A stretch of 64,000 nt of DNA from Viridothelium virens (lineage: Eukaryota; Ascomycota; Dothideomycetes; Trypetheliales; Trypetheliaceae): contig ML991844.1 of the NCBI GenBank assembly GCA_010094025.1, positions 62,001 to 126,000 of the forward strand. The letters run 5' to 3'. Of this stretch, positions 1 to 12,517 are shown piece after piece. Within the stretch, counting starts at the first letter, position 1; each line of letters opens with the position of its first letter. The notes below the pieces were generated by a model that had not been told where the DNA came from, did not search any database, and saw nothing but the letters and a program-made list of their open reading frames with translations. Both the position numbers and the translations under genes were made by a program.

Positions 1-1150
1 ACTAAGAGGTGACCTCTCACTGTTTCGGTAAAGGCTAATTAATGTTCTGCGATAATCCTGCTCGACTTGCACTTCGTCACCTACTAGGTACACTTGAGGT
101 CAGGTGGCTGGAGAGAAGAAAGACCAGTGGACGTCATCATGTGAACGGCCTAACACCACTACGCAAGCAATATCGAGTATGATGACACAACTCGTGTTCT
201 CCAGTACCTACCTAGGTACCTATAGGTAGGTACCCTAGCTAGTCTTGCCTGCACTGATCTCAAGTCCAGCCTAGACAAGCCGCACGACCGCAGACGGAGT
301 GAACAACTGGCAACGAATAATGAGACTACTGGAACTTGGGAAAGATGTCAATGATTGCAAAATGCATTTACTAGTCTTCAGCATTTATCAGTGTAGTTAT
401 TCAAAATTCAGCTGCCTCATTGCCAAACGAGTCCTATCTTGTGATTTCCACAAAAATTCTATTTTCATCGGCAAATATCCGGAGGAGGAGCGTATCTGAG
501 ATTGGGGTGCAAACTAAAGAAAGGGATGTCAAATCAGTATCACGGCAGGCGACATACACGTCTCGCAGAGAAGCAACCTGTTACACAATCATGCTTCGTT
601 GGTTGGCTATGAATCGAAACGAAGCACCTAGTTGAAGTATGAATTGCGATTTTTACCTGGCGCCCAGTCATCCTTGAGTATCGTTTAGAGTAAACAAAGC
701 CTCATTCATTGCCAAAGTTCGAGACTATTATTTAATGCACCTTGTTGTTGTTTGAGGCAACTACATTTGGCTCGTCTGATCATCTATCCCAAGTCCCCTG
801 ATGATTCAGGTGCTAGGCAGTCGGGACAGTTTCCAACGGAATGGTCCCGTACCTCGTGTGAAAAGGATCCACCGACTTGGAGATCGGGATAAGTCTCGAG
901 TTACCGCCCACATCTCTGCCTATCGATGTCAATCTGGAGACCAGTCCACACAGCACTTATTTGTGATCCCGTGAACATAGCTGTCAGAGCATTGGCATGC
1001 AAATTGTCGAACTCTTTCCCCAAACCGGTTTGAGCCGTTGCCAGCATCAGTCTAAGAGAACCTATGAGTTTTTACAAGCATTACAAGATTCCCCCATAAT
1101 AAAGCTACCTCCCGAATCCAAGACATCTTTCTCCGGAAATAGCTCTAAAA
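1..1150. other. intergenic, no gene seen
   Basis: Only short overlapping open frames are present, without recognisable domains or splice-linked continuations. The one structured element is a short inverted repeat at 204-233. The right part lies downstream of the transcription factor stop and probably holds its 3' untranslated region. Confidence 0.6.
204..233. repeat. short inverted repeat (11-bp arms)
   Basis: GTACCTACCTA at 204-214 and TAGGTAGGTAC at 223-233 are perfect reverse complements around an 8-nt spacer that itself carries GGTACC. It could fold into a hairpin. TACCTAGGT-like words recur in other intergenic parts of the window, so this may simply be local low-complexity composition. 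Confidence 0.6.
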
Positions 1151-3762
1151 TCATCCTCCGTGCACCCCACTCCTCCCCTGGTTTTCTTGCATTCCTGCCA
1201 AATCTCCACCAACCATGTCCCACTTTAGGGGTGCGAATCCTTCTGGTCGAAAAGCCTGTAAACCCGGATCTTCTAACAGCAACATGCCCGTATTGCCCAT
1301 TACTGTATCACCATAACGTAACGCGACTGTAGCGTTCTGCCCATTGGCGTTGACAGCACTTTCCCCTCCTTGCTCAGTCCTAACATTGTTTCGTCCTGCC
1401 CTGGACGTCCCACTTAAACTTTCGTTCTCCTGTCGCATTCCGCGCTCTTCCGCATTGTCTTTACGTTTTTTTGCCCATACCTCTTGCACACTCCCCAGGC
1501 CTTCCCCAACTTTTCTTCGCGCCAGCGCCGCCAGCTTGTGCACTCCGTGCTCCTCAAGACCCTTGAAGACGCGCCAACAAACGTGAACCTTGTGCATATT
1601 ATTGCGAGATGACTCGGTTGGGCCCATTTCCATGGCATCCAGTAGTAATATCATTGACGCATTAAATGCACCCTGGCAGATGCTCCAGCAGATGAGCGCC
1701 TGTGGCTCGCGTTTACTATAGAAGACGAAAGCTGTTAGTAGCGCAATCGACGATATGATTACGGCAGGGCGACCTCGCGGGATCGGAGCACCAAACGCAG
1801 GACCTGATTGCGGAGAGGACGAAGAGGGAGTAGTGGCGGCCGAATGGTTGGAGCGCGAAGAGTGCGAAGGTGGATATTGTTGCTGACTTGGGCGCCGAGA
1901 TATTGGATAGGCACTGTTGTATGCTTGATGGTATTGTTGCGGGTGGTAGTACTGTGCAGCATATTGCTGAGAGCTCGAGACTGACGGAAAAGGGTACTGG
2001 GGATGACCATGTAATACAGTCGGGGATGCCAACGGAGATTCAGAGCGCTGTGTGTTTTCGAGACGCTGCCGATTAAGGAGGATAATGTAATTATGAAGTT
2101 TACTATAGAAGACTGAGTTGCATCAGCTTCAATGATCGGCAATTTAACAGTCGCATGAAGATGTATGTGTATACGTACGTCCAGCCATGACATTCAATGG
2201 CCATTCGGGCACACTTTTATCCTCATCCAGCCATGTTTCGTCAAATTGTAGCATCTCTGGCAGCGTATCCCACAATGACTGCAACTTGTCGGTAAAGTCG
2301 TCGATCTTCCCGTTGCTTAGGCGATCACTACTGAGAACCTGACGGGCCAGCACTGTGAATTGGTTCACAAACTCACTAAATCGTAAGATGGTCGGATCAG
2401 TCGTGAGAGGCTCTGGAGGAGGGCAATCACCAATGCCACTAATTCCTAACGGCCTTCCCAGAGTCATACTGTAATGCTGATCCATGTGCAAGATCCACCA
2501 CCATAATGTCTGTCTGGTGGCACATTCACGCAGTGGAGGAGCCGGTTCGAGGTAACGCGGATTTCTATGCAGTCCAATGGAGTGAGCCAGTCGTATGGTT
2601 GAGCCGAAAAGGGTCCAGGCATCAAGAAATCGTCCGCTATTGGTAAGATACGGGCTAATGATGATCAAACTCTGGATAGCAAGCAGCGTCGGACGGCTCA
2701 TGAAAGAAGCCATACGAAGAGCCTGCATCGCCGCTGCAACTACCGCGATCAAAGTCATTTTCAAAGATCGTGGCCAGCTCATGAGACTTGCAGACTTACT
2801 GTAAACATCACCTCGTGATATTTCTACTTCCAAAGATTCACGAGTCCAACGCCCGCCATTCCTATCCCACGAGCCAAGTTGAAGTCCCAGCGCTAAGGCA
2901 GCAAAAATGAAAGCAAGCATATCGGGGAATAGCTCGGCGTTTCTTCTTGGATCTGAGAGAAATCGATCCACCTCTTTTGTGGTACTTTCATCAAGGACGT
3001 GGGGAAACGAGCAGCTTGGAGCTCGTCGTTGGAATGAATCCAGATATTCAAAAAGCTCAGTCTTGTTGGGCAGACAAGTTACCAACGCTTGAGAACAAGC
3101 TTGTGGAAGAGCAGGCCACATCGTCGCAAATGGATATGAATGCGCAGTATGCGTCGTGTAGATGTCTGCAGGTCTCGGCATTGTATGCGTGAGTGATCGG
3201 GAAGAGGAGAGCGAGAGGTTCGCAAACTATGCTAATTAGTCAAGCTTCATAACACTTAGGAGAAATCTAAGAACTTGCATCGTTAACGATATTGGCCAAG
3301 CCTGGACTACCAAAGTACAAGCTGTCTGCGGCATCCTGGCTCTTGAACTTCTTCTGTCGATTACCAAGTTTCGAACCGCCATTTCCCCCATTTCTAAAGG
3401 GACCGTCTACCGGGGAGTAAGGTTCATCTTCATCATCAGAGCATGCAGATTTTTCTGCCCGTAGTTGTTCTTTCAGCCGAAGATTCTCTGCTCGAAGCTT
3501 ACGAAGTTCGTAGGACTGCTGGATGGGACCGTAATCGCCACCTTCGCCTACGACGAAATGGCACTCCTTAGGTTGCCCACGAGCACAGCATGCTGAACAT
3601 GGCTTTGTTCTATCACACTATCCAGCCCCTGTGGTCAGCTGGTTTGGAGCCGCCCTAGAGTAAAGACAGACAAACTTTGACCTTGCGCTCACGACATTTG
3701 GTACAAGAAAGCAGCTGGCGAGGCTGTTGCTGTTTCTTCTTCCTAGTGCTATTGAGGAGCAT
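1151..3762 (-). CDS. Zn2Cys6 fungal transcription factor
   Basis: Four exons (3762-3676, 3617-3288, 3226-2175, 2102-1151) give 806 residues. A basic N-terminus leads into a complete Zn(II)2Cys6 binuclear cluster, CTKCRERKVKC followed by DRTKPCSACC and a final Cys. Intron 1 (58 bp) splits the cluster between KVK and CDR. A short heptad-like linker (ELRKLRAENLRLKEQL) then suggests dimerisation. Exon 3 carries the fungal transcription factor middle homology region (PF04082 type), with LFGSTIRLAHSIGLHRNP and RQTLWWWILHMDQHYSMTLG. Exon 4 resumes with LHNYIILLNRQR, then a Ser/Pro/Gln-rich stretch and a C-terminal activation-like tail. The ATG at 3762 is the only one close upstream of the cluster. 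The family acts in the nucleus as a sequence-specific regulator; the target genes cannot be read from sequence. Confidence 0.88.
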
Positions 3763-6568
3763 TTGAGGGTCCTGGAGGAAGACGAGAACCTCTTGACGAA
3801 GGGCTTCGAAAAGTTGAAATGCAGGGAGGAGATTAGACACAACGACTGCTTGATGAAGCCTTTCCACTGGGTTTACAGGTCGTGAGGGTCGGAAGCTGTT
3901 ATAGAATTCAGATGAGAGGGAAAGCTATAAGCCGTCGCGGCTCATTAATTGCGAAAATTGTGAGGTATCCGTGGAATTGAAAAATAATCAATTGACAAAT
4001 ATGAGCCCATCATGAATTAATATATATCATGTCAATTCACAGTAGTAAAGAGATTATTGTGTATCGTGACCGTAGATGTAGTCATGTCTCATTGAGATTC
4101 CCAACAACCAGGTCAGCTCGATGTTGTGCAACAAGAGGCGTACCCACTGTAAGATTCGTCCGATCCCAAGACCAGGCAGCGTCTCCACTTGTACCACGCT
4201 CCTGATCATTGGCGGAAAAGAGCTCTATCCAATGATACGGAAAACTTGTCTGTTACTTGCTTTTCCTTCCCCAAGTTCTCGGAGATTTTATCAATGGACT
4301 CAGCTTTGGGCCAGTCAGTCCAAGAATTGCATTGGAAGCCGTGAAGGGCGTATAAATTCGCATTGCCCATTGCACTGCTAAAGAAAAGCGGGTTCAAACA
4401 TCAATGCTCTTGACCTATTGACATGTGCTGGGCACTTCAACGAAGGCCAAGTGTGCGGAAGAGGCATTGAAGGAATCGGAGGCGCCATTCCACTGCTTCT
4501 AAGCGATCAGCCAGTGCCATGGGAAGCCAGTCGGATGAAAAGCCACAGTTCTCTTGCAGCGAAGAGGTGGCGATATGCGGCGTCATCTAGTCGAGGATGG
4601 TTCGGGCAATAAAGGAGGAGGGCTCCAGGGCCCGGAAGGCAGAGCAAAAGGCGGTCTTAGCTCGAGTTGAGCCACCTTCCCTAAGCGAAGAAAAAGACGC
4701 ATAGGGCATATTGAAAAAGGAAAAGAACTCCCGCCAAAGGCGGAAGAAGCCTGACATTGATGAGTCATTAAATAACACGATGTGGAAGGACATGGTCGTA
4801 TACTGTGGTGAGACAAGAGACTACAAAGACAGGGCGACTGTTAGGTAGATCTTGTCGCCTATTATCAATGCCAGTCGTTGATGTGTTCCAGGCAGTGGAG
4901 TGTTGTGCAGATCTGAGTACCAGTGACCTGGTTCATCGTACCACGGAGCCTTGCAGCTGGGCACATACGCGCGTGGCGTCGGTGACGTCTGGGCACGAGG
5001 AGGAAAAGTACAGGGAGCCCCAGCAATCAAGACAGGGTAGCCTGCTATTCCCATCCAAGGCCGCACGGTCAGAGTGCGGAGGGATTTTTGGAGATGAAAA
5101 GTGTAAAAGTACTCCGTAGACGGTAGATGATCCCTCCTTCTGGGATGAGGCGGGTGGCGCCTCCGTTACCAAGATCTGCACTGTCACCTGAAAGCGGACA
5201 AGCTCATTGCTTCAAGAATCCATCTCAGACCCTTTTCCAGCTCGAGCCGACCGAGATGCTTAACCTTGCATTGTTTAGCGCCCAAGATTTCAGTCCCCGG
5301 TATCTGGTCTGACCATTCGTCACATTCAGCAGCCGTGTCTCATCGCCATGCCCTTTTCTCTAGGTACATTCCCCGACAAGGGTTACATTCACTCGTCAGG
5401 GTCGGTGGGTCGCCATTGAGTTATCATCTGAGGAGGAAGGCTTGGTGAGCGCCATCATTTCGTATCCACTGTGGCTGCCGGTATTTGTCAATTGGAGCTG
5501 CAAAGCCGTTCTTGCATCGAATGCCAGTTTGCAACAGACGTTGCGCAAACATCTCGTTAACAACCTTAGCCCCGGAGAGCCGAGTCAATTTTCCACTTGA
5601 CGGAGCGACTGCATTCTCGCATCGTCTTGGGTCACAATACAATGCTAGATCCCTTTCCCTCGCGCCTTGTGATCCTTCAACCTAAGGGCCTACTTGCAGC
5701 CCTTGTACGAGATGCAGCGACTTCCCGTGTAGGGCAGCAACCCCTGTCGACATGAATGCCCAAATGCACGTCTAAACATTGGCCTGCAAAGAACCTATCA
5801 CATGTTCTGTCATAGTCCTCTCGTGGATTAGTAGGTAGGCATACCTCGACTATGCGAGGTGTGGTTCGAACTTTCATCATCCTGACTAGGTAGGCTTCTG
5901 CGAAACTGGAGATCCGTGACGAGGTGACCCGTATTATCGAGGTAAGCGAATGGGATAGTCGTGAGCATGGTATACGCAGCAAGTCTTGCCTTCAGACAAG
6001 GCCGACATGAGCAGAATTGCGACTTACTCTCCACCAAGCCCATGTCATCTCCAGCTGTAGAAGGTGTCCAGCCGGTTCCCCGACTCTGGGATCCCCTGCT
6101 ATAGGCCGCATCACCTTTCATACGTACCTAGATCTTGGGTAGGTTGCCTGCGCTTCGTGCTGTTGCACGTTGAAATCCCTGATATTGCTATTTCGAGCTG
6201 AGGGCTCGATATGAAAATTAGCAGGCATTCAACCACGGCAAAAGGCTCGAATGCATTTCAGAAACCTCCGTCAAAAGGCATGGTAACAATGAAGAAGGAG
6301 AAAGCAGTAACCCTACACGAAGGTATCTGACAATTGGCGAGTTAACCGGAATTTTGATACAACAGCTAGCAGAAGTTGCGAAGCTCTAATTTTAGGGGCA
6401 CCGACTTACCCTCCGTTCAGTAAAGCGACTTAGCCTACTGTCCCTGCGTCATGCTCCATCATATCTATGAAGAACAGTTCGCGACACGAAAGTCTCAAGA
6501 CCTGCACACCGCTCCCATTTGGTCAGATTGCGCTTCGAGCGACTGCGTCAGTACTTAATTCGGTATCT
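3763..6568. other. 2.8-kb stretch without a supported gene
   Basis: The AT-rich segment at 3900-4080 probably belongs to the promoter of the transcription factor to its left. Between about 4200 and 4800 the minus strand has two short frames with protein-like composition (4206-4397, and 4587-4793 ending in EPSSFIARTILD). I could not join them by splicing or assign them to a family. The rest has only short overlapping frames. A lineage-specific or decayed gene is possible. Confidence 0.4.
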
Positions 6569-9500
6569 TTAGCCTTCGTTGCTCCGATCGAGAAGCTTGA
6601 TTGGCTGCAGAAACACCCTCCTTTCATACACATCCACTTCGAGCAATTGCGCTTCCCATGAATCTCCCTCTCTAGCCCCTTCCGCAAGACCCTCATCTTC
6701 TGTTCCAGATGGGACCATGTATGCAAACGCGCCCCATTCCTTCACAAGAACACTACACAGCTTGAACCCCCCTCCTGCGCTTCTATAAACCAAAACCTCG
6801 AATGTTTTTGGTAATTCCGCTTCACCGTACTTCCAGGCGCGCCATAGAAGCAAGCTGTACCAAAAGCTCTGAGCGCTGACCTTTGCCCCACGGATCAGCC
6901 TCTCTCGAGGTTGGAGCCTTTGAATAATGAGATCGATGTCGGCGCGCGAGAAGGGTAAATAGCTGGGAGAGTGCGGGGAAGTCTTGATGGGAGCTCCCGC
7001 AAGTGACCTGCCAGTCCGCGCTTCTTCCCGTAGCACAGCTTCAATTTGCCAATGTGCAATCATGTCACCATATCGTCGCAATGGAGAAGTGACGCGTGTA
7101 AAATGGGGCAGCCCCAAGGTCCGATGTGAGAGGGACTGCGAATTGAAGACAACTTGGCCATGGAGTCGCAAATACTTGTACGAAAGATGTAGAGGGACTG
7201 GTATTCCTGAATCCATTAATGGTCGTAAGGTGGTGTCGTAGTAAGCTTGCGGGTCTGCAGACTCGGAGCTACGGCCAATTCCACGATACACAACAGGAAT
7301 ACCGCGATCCTTGCACCAGGAAGCACTTACTTCGCAGGCAAGCAACATACTTTCTTCAACAAGGGCCGAAATCGGATTGCCAGCACTGAGGGTGGTCGTC
7401 AGTCGGTAGGGGTTGGTTCTCATTTGGATGACGGGATCGCCATCGACAAATCGTGCAACGTGTCGATACGGAGGACTATGTCCGAGACCCTCGGAACCTG
7501 GGCGGTTATATACTTTGATTTCGGGTTCACCTACCCCAAACGATAAGGCCCCGGCCTCTTCTCTTAATTTCCTCCTCGCCTGGGTTAAATCGATGAGTAG
7601 GCGCAAATCCTGGATTTGTCCACTGTCCAGATGAACAGGACTGGCCTTGTATAGAGTCGGAACCTTCCCACCAACGGTTATGGACGTCTCGCCTTTGCTC
7701 AAATCACGTATTCCCAATGCATTTCTGCAGTCATGAGGAGTTAGTCGGATTACCCTACGCAAAATGCTCGGTGTTATTTTCCTCTCCAATATCTCGCCAG
7801 TCCGGTTTAGTCGAGCGCTAAATGTTATGGCAGCGCGATCATTCTGGAGACTGAACTTCCCGACGGAGAATTTTCGGGGTAACATGAGGTAATTTCTTTC
7901 TGGCATGTATACGGTCTCAGTCATATGGCCTGAAATCTTGGCCAGGAGGTTGTCTCGATTGAAGAAGGCAGTAGGATTGGCAACGTGTACGTGAATCCAA
8001 AGCTCGTCAGAAGACTGAGGAATCCGCTCCACGGATATTCCGTCGTCAATTTCAACTGCCGACGAAGAGTCAATGCAAAAAACCGCGTCAGTCCACCGTG
8101 TCCTAAGACCCTGCATGGAATCCGCCATCCCGTAGTCTTCCTGTTCAGTCTTTGACTGTAACCTTTCCAGAACCGGAGAATGTTGAGAAGTTGGCAGAAG
8201 TAAGTGTTCATCATACTTTACGCGATTTTCATAAGGAAGGAGAACGCCGATTTCCTGCAAAAACATGAAACCAGTCGACATTTGGAGCTTGTGGCTCTCG
8301 TATTCGCCAGTCGCTCGCAAAACGACGGGGCCCAAAGCAGAGAGCCCAGTATGTCGAAGAAAAAGTCGAGACACAGACCATGCCTCCATGAATCGAATGA
8401 TTGCTTGGTCGGTCTCCGTGAATTGAATTGATTTGTCAACTCGAGTGCGAATACTGTCGCTTTCAATTGGGAAACGAACACTCGAAGGGCCCACGTTGCC
8501 AGACTGGGTTGCTTCGCGTGTACGGCGGCTACGACTAATCAACTGCTTGGCTTTTTCGACAAAAGTCTGGACGTTCCGGGCGTCCGGCTGCCAGTCAATT
8601 CCTTGACCATGACTAGCCTTTCGAGTCATGTCTTCCTGGTACGCTCTCAACCAGCCTCGCACCTTCTCCACCATTTCAACTTGCTGTCTGGGCCGAATTT
8701 GGAAGATCCCTGTAGATCCATGACTCCGTTTGTCGAAGCTGAAAGCGAAACCACTGCGATTCAAAGCCTTATGAACAGCATATAGAGTAGACTCTGGAAT
8801 TTTGCCGTTTTCCGAGTCTGAGTCTGAAACCTTCCCAACGAGCCTTCGAGCAATACGCTGGATATGTCCAAAGCGGAGGTCATTCGAGTGCGCCAGCAAA
8901 GGATGAGCGTTGTCGAGTGCTGACGCATGTTGCCTATACGCTGCTTCTGAATCTCTCCAAAAAGTGACCATGCGCTCGACAAGCTTAGCGCCAACTTCCC
9001 GAGGCACATCGAGTTCAAAACTGTGAGCCTGATCAAGTTCTTCTTCGGTAACTTCATGATCAGGCATGTATGGTAATATCTCCTCTACCATCGACGATTC
9101 TACAAAGGACCGGACTGAGTATTGATCGACTGGCAGCGTACGGTGTATCCATTTTCCTCGCATAGTATAGTACTGAGACTGTCTGTCAAATTCCTGAACG
9201 AAGATCGCCAATTGACCGTCACGGTCGCTCTGGTCGGCACTAGCTGGAGATGAGTAGCTCAACTTGGAAGCTCGGAAGCACAGTGCTTACGAGATCTCGA
9301 CAAGGTCTCCTCGTCTCAAGAACTGACGCCTGACAGCTTCATCTTGTTCGTCGACGTTACCAGCTCCCATAGGCATACTGGTCTCTCCGTCGTCTGAACT
9401 ACGCCTGGCTCGAAAGTCATCTTGAGAGCTTAGACGGATCATATCGTTCGATACATTGACTGAAGAAATTTCGTCATAGGCTTCCTCAAATTTGGGAAGT

Positions 9501-9809
9501 TGTTTTAGATCGTTCTCGCTCTGCCATCTCTTAAGCTGTTCACGAATGCTCGATCGAGGGGGCATTGGAGATAATAGATCTCCATAAGTAGGACGTGTTT
9601 GTTGTGCGATATGCTGCATCGCCTGCCGGTCCCTTTAGCTTTAGAAAAATGCACGACAAGGGTCTCGAAAAACGAACCACATTTGTACTTCCAAGTTCTC
9701 GCCATTGCTGAACCAGAGCAGGTGCCTGATGTAGACATTTGCGTTTCCGCCAGGTTGAGTTGATGCCCTTAGAATTGAGTTGACAGACACAGCCAAGCCT
9801 CATAGGCAT
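6569..9809 (-). CDS. DSS1: mitochondrial 3'-5' exoribonuclease II (DSS1/MSU1, CYT-4 family)
   Basis: This is a large RNB-family (RNase II/R) hydrolytic exoribonuclease. In yeast Dss1p pairs with the helicase Suv3p in the mitochondrial degradosome, and Neurospora CYT-4 is the close filamentous homologue. The RNB core is seen as FCIDSSSAVEIDDGISVERI (catalytic acidic residues), then WIHVHVANPTAFF, YMPERNYLMLP and, later, SPLRRYGDMIAHWQ. The main exon is 9239-6569. Exon 9622-9291 (RRGDLVEIS end) joins it through a 51-bp GTAAGC...CTAG intron in phase 2. The N-terminus is less sure: a first exon 9809-9681, starting MPMRLGCVCQLN and basic like a mitochondrial presequence, joins through a 58-bp intron with a weak GTGGTT donor. 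That model gives 1043 residues, close to family size. The fallback start is the ATG at 9619. Confidence 0.9.
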
Positions 9810-10362
9810 AACGTGAGTGAAGTATAAATGAGGGAGAAAACGAGAAAATCTTCGCCGCCGGGAAGACGCGAACAGTCCACCACACGACGTCACCAACTCA
9901 CGTGACGACGAATCATGGTCCCACTTCCAATTACCATGCCATCTCCTCTGCCTGCATCTCCTGCAGTTTCTTACCGCTGTTCATGACCACACAACCAGCC
10001 ACATACTCTCAACGCCTGGACGTTCTTCATTTCGAGTCATCATCGATCATCTCCGGTGTTCCCTCGTCGCGACATTCGAGGTACCAATTCAAGGCCCCGA
10101 TAAGAGGGAAACCTAAAAACCGGAAGGTACACATCGTTCAAATCTATCAGTCCTTCACGTCTTCCTCGAGCCACCATGATCTCCCAAATGATGAGAAAAT
10201 ACCCAAAAGCATGTATTATCTGAGTCAAGATTCATCTTGCCGCTGCAGATGTTCTATATTGTCTCTGACAAGCAGCCGAGCTTACTCTCATTGATAATTG
10301 TTCCAAGTCAAATCAAACCAAGTATCTAATTTCCCTTTCTTAGGTCGGTACTAAAACCGATC
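9810..10362. other. divergent intergenic region, DSS1 / MOCS2A
   Basis: About 550 bp separate the candidate DSS1 start from the MOCS2A start on the opposite strand, so both promoters must lie here. Open frames in both directions are short and show no domain. No distinct regulatory motif stands out. Confidence 0.5.
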
Positions 10363-10677
10363 ATGACCGCGCCTTGTCCTCCATCAGGCCACTTCACGCT
10401 CTTATATTTTGCTGCTGCCTATTCATACACGCGAAGGCACTCGGAGTATTTTGAAGCTCCAATGAAAGCTACAGAACTTTTCGCGACTCTTGAAAGCAGG
10501 TATCCGGGCATCAAGACGAGCGTTCTGGATAGCTGTGCTCTCACCGTCAATCGTGAGTATGTCAATGTTGAGGAGAACTCCCTGTCGACCGAGAAGATAT
10601 GTGACACTGTCTCTGATATCGTGGTAATCCATGCCGGAGACGAGGTCGCGATTATTCCTCCAGTCAGTTCCGGTTAA
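10363..10677 (+). CDS. molybdopterin synthase sulfur-carrier (small) subunit, MOCS2A/CnxG type
   Basis: The single exon encodes 104 residues with the ubiquitin-like beta-grasp pattern of MoaD/MOCS2A: FTLLYFAAAYSYT at the start, LFATLESRYPGI in the helix region, CALTVNREYV in the middle, and GDEVAIIPPVSSG at the C-terminus. The family carries sulfur as a C-terminal thiocarboxylate and, with the MOCS2B subunit, converts precursor Z (cPMP) to molybdopterin in the cytosol. Fungi need this for nitrate reductase and xanthine dehydrogenase. The last residue is the required Gly, but the penultimate one is Ser rather than the Gly of bacterial MoaD. The length is normal for the family. The ATG has purines upstream and no in-frame ATG lies close before it. 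Confidence 0.85.
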   Translation: MTAPCPPSGHFTLLYFAAAYSYTRRHSEYFEAPMKATELFATLESRYPGIKTSVLDSCALTVNREYVNVEENSLSTEKICDTVSDIVVIHAGDEVAIIPPVSSG

Positions 10678-12517
10678 GGTTTGGCTACGAAAGAATTTCG
10701 GCGGCTACCTCCTACATCAGCAGAACATAGCTCGTACAAAAGCCTTCATCATTACATTGGGTGGGAGGTTGTCGCGAAACATGCTTCTTCAATCCGGGCC
10801 AGTATGAGACAAATGTTTGCCCCCAAGTCTCTCCCAGGAATTGATCTCTCTAGAATACAGTCGACAAGCCACGCTTGCATGAAGCTATGTGTGTAACGAG
10901 ATGAAATATGCTGGGATGGAAACGCACTGCGCCAAGCCGCCAAGCAAGGAAAGTGCAAAGCCGCATCCATTGGAGTTCCGGACCTGGTTTATTGCTGAGC
11001 GAATGCGTGAGACTTATTTATACGTGAAAACCGCCTCATACTCTCGTATAACATTTCGGCAACCCGTCAGAAATCAGATGAGCGCCATCCGTTGACGATT
11101 GTTCAGTGGTGAATGATCCAGACATCAATTCCAACTATACTGACACCAAGCTTGCTGCAATATTAGTTGTGGGCTTGAAAACGATTCGGTCCTTACTGAG
11201 ATTCTTTGTTATGGCTTACCCCACTCATACCTGACCCATGCACTGGTCTGGTAGGTAAAAATAATGACATGTTGCTTTCCGGGCTTTCTTGGAAAGAACT
11301 TCAGAGAAAAAACAGTTTGGACTTTGTCCTCCAGTGTTTCGACTTCTGTCAATTTCGAAGCATTGTTAATTGATCACCTTAGTAATCCATTAGAAAGTAT
11401 CGTCTTTTGGCTGGCCGGAAAACGCGCTTTCCGTTTGTTCTAAAGTCGTATCAGGATCAAGCGATGCATCCTCTAAGGTCGTAGATCGATGGTTCAGCAG
11501 GCCCAAGAGTCTCGCCAAAGGAAGGTCTAGTTCCGCCGTGAATCACTTGCAGCTCAACTGAGCTGGATACCGTTGAGAGCGGTAAGATCGTGATGTCATT
11601 CGTCCTCTACACAACGGATGTGTCTACACTGAGCGGTAGCTCTTCAAGGAGAGAGAGATCGCAGGGGTGGGCATCTATCTAATCCGCCGCTGTCTTTTTT
11701 TCGATCTCTAGTCAAAATCCTGGAGATCAGTCGATATAGGCGCATATCCATAGGTTGTGGATTACGTATTGAATACGGTTTCGCCTCCTAAGCGATAGTC
11801 GTAGGTCCAGAAATATCTACTTTAGTATATGTGAATATATAGAACAATCGAGCGAGAGTAGCAGACACAGCTCGTCATCTAGCTCTTCTGAACACCACTC
11901 ATTTTCATCTTCAAATTGATATCCTCTTAGTGAAAAGCTTCAAACGTTGCTAATCTTAGTTTAGAGACGTTGTTAATAATACTCAGCGCATTGTACTATC
12001 GAGAAACGAGATGCTGCCAATACTGTCTAGTAGTTTACGAGAGCTGCGTCTTAGTGAAACCAGATAGAATGATGCAAGACGAGGCTAATAGACGACTACT
12101 TTAATTTTGCTCCAGCGAAAAGGCGATCGTGTACAGGTCATCTGATTTAGGTACTCTGGTGTACTTGAGGATGAGCTATACAATCTCGAACTCGGTTCCA
12201 TCGTTCTTGTGCTTGTCTTCTTTTTCCCGGTGCTGCCCTTTTACTACACCAGGGTATCTACCATACAGGCATCCCAAGATAACGCTATGCAATACCGAAT
12301 GCATCACTGCATCGTGAGCATTGAGGCGGGGCAGGAGCAGGGGCTGTTGGGCGCACGAGCCACCTTGCCCGCTAGCTTCACTCTAATTCATCCATCCATC
12401 CTTCTCCCCACCATTCGTGCTCTCAGAATACCCTAGCATCAATATTCCCTGGGAGTTACTGTGTAAGACGCTTCGTCCACATCGCTAGATTTGTACACCA
12501 CTGTGCACTTAGCTGCA
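10678..12517. other. 1.8-kb intergenic region, nothing recognised
   Basis: This lies between two plus-strand genes. Only short frames are present. It should contain the MOCS2A 3' end and the RRP41 promoter. I see no tRNA, repeat array or conserved motif. Confidence 0.5.
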
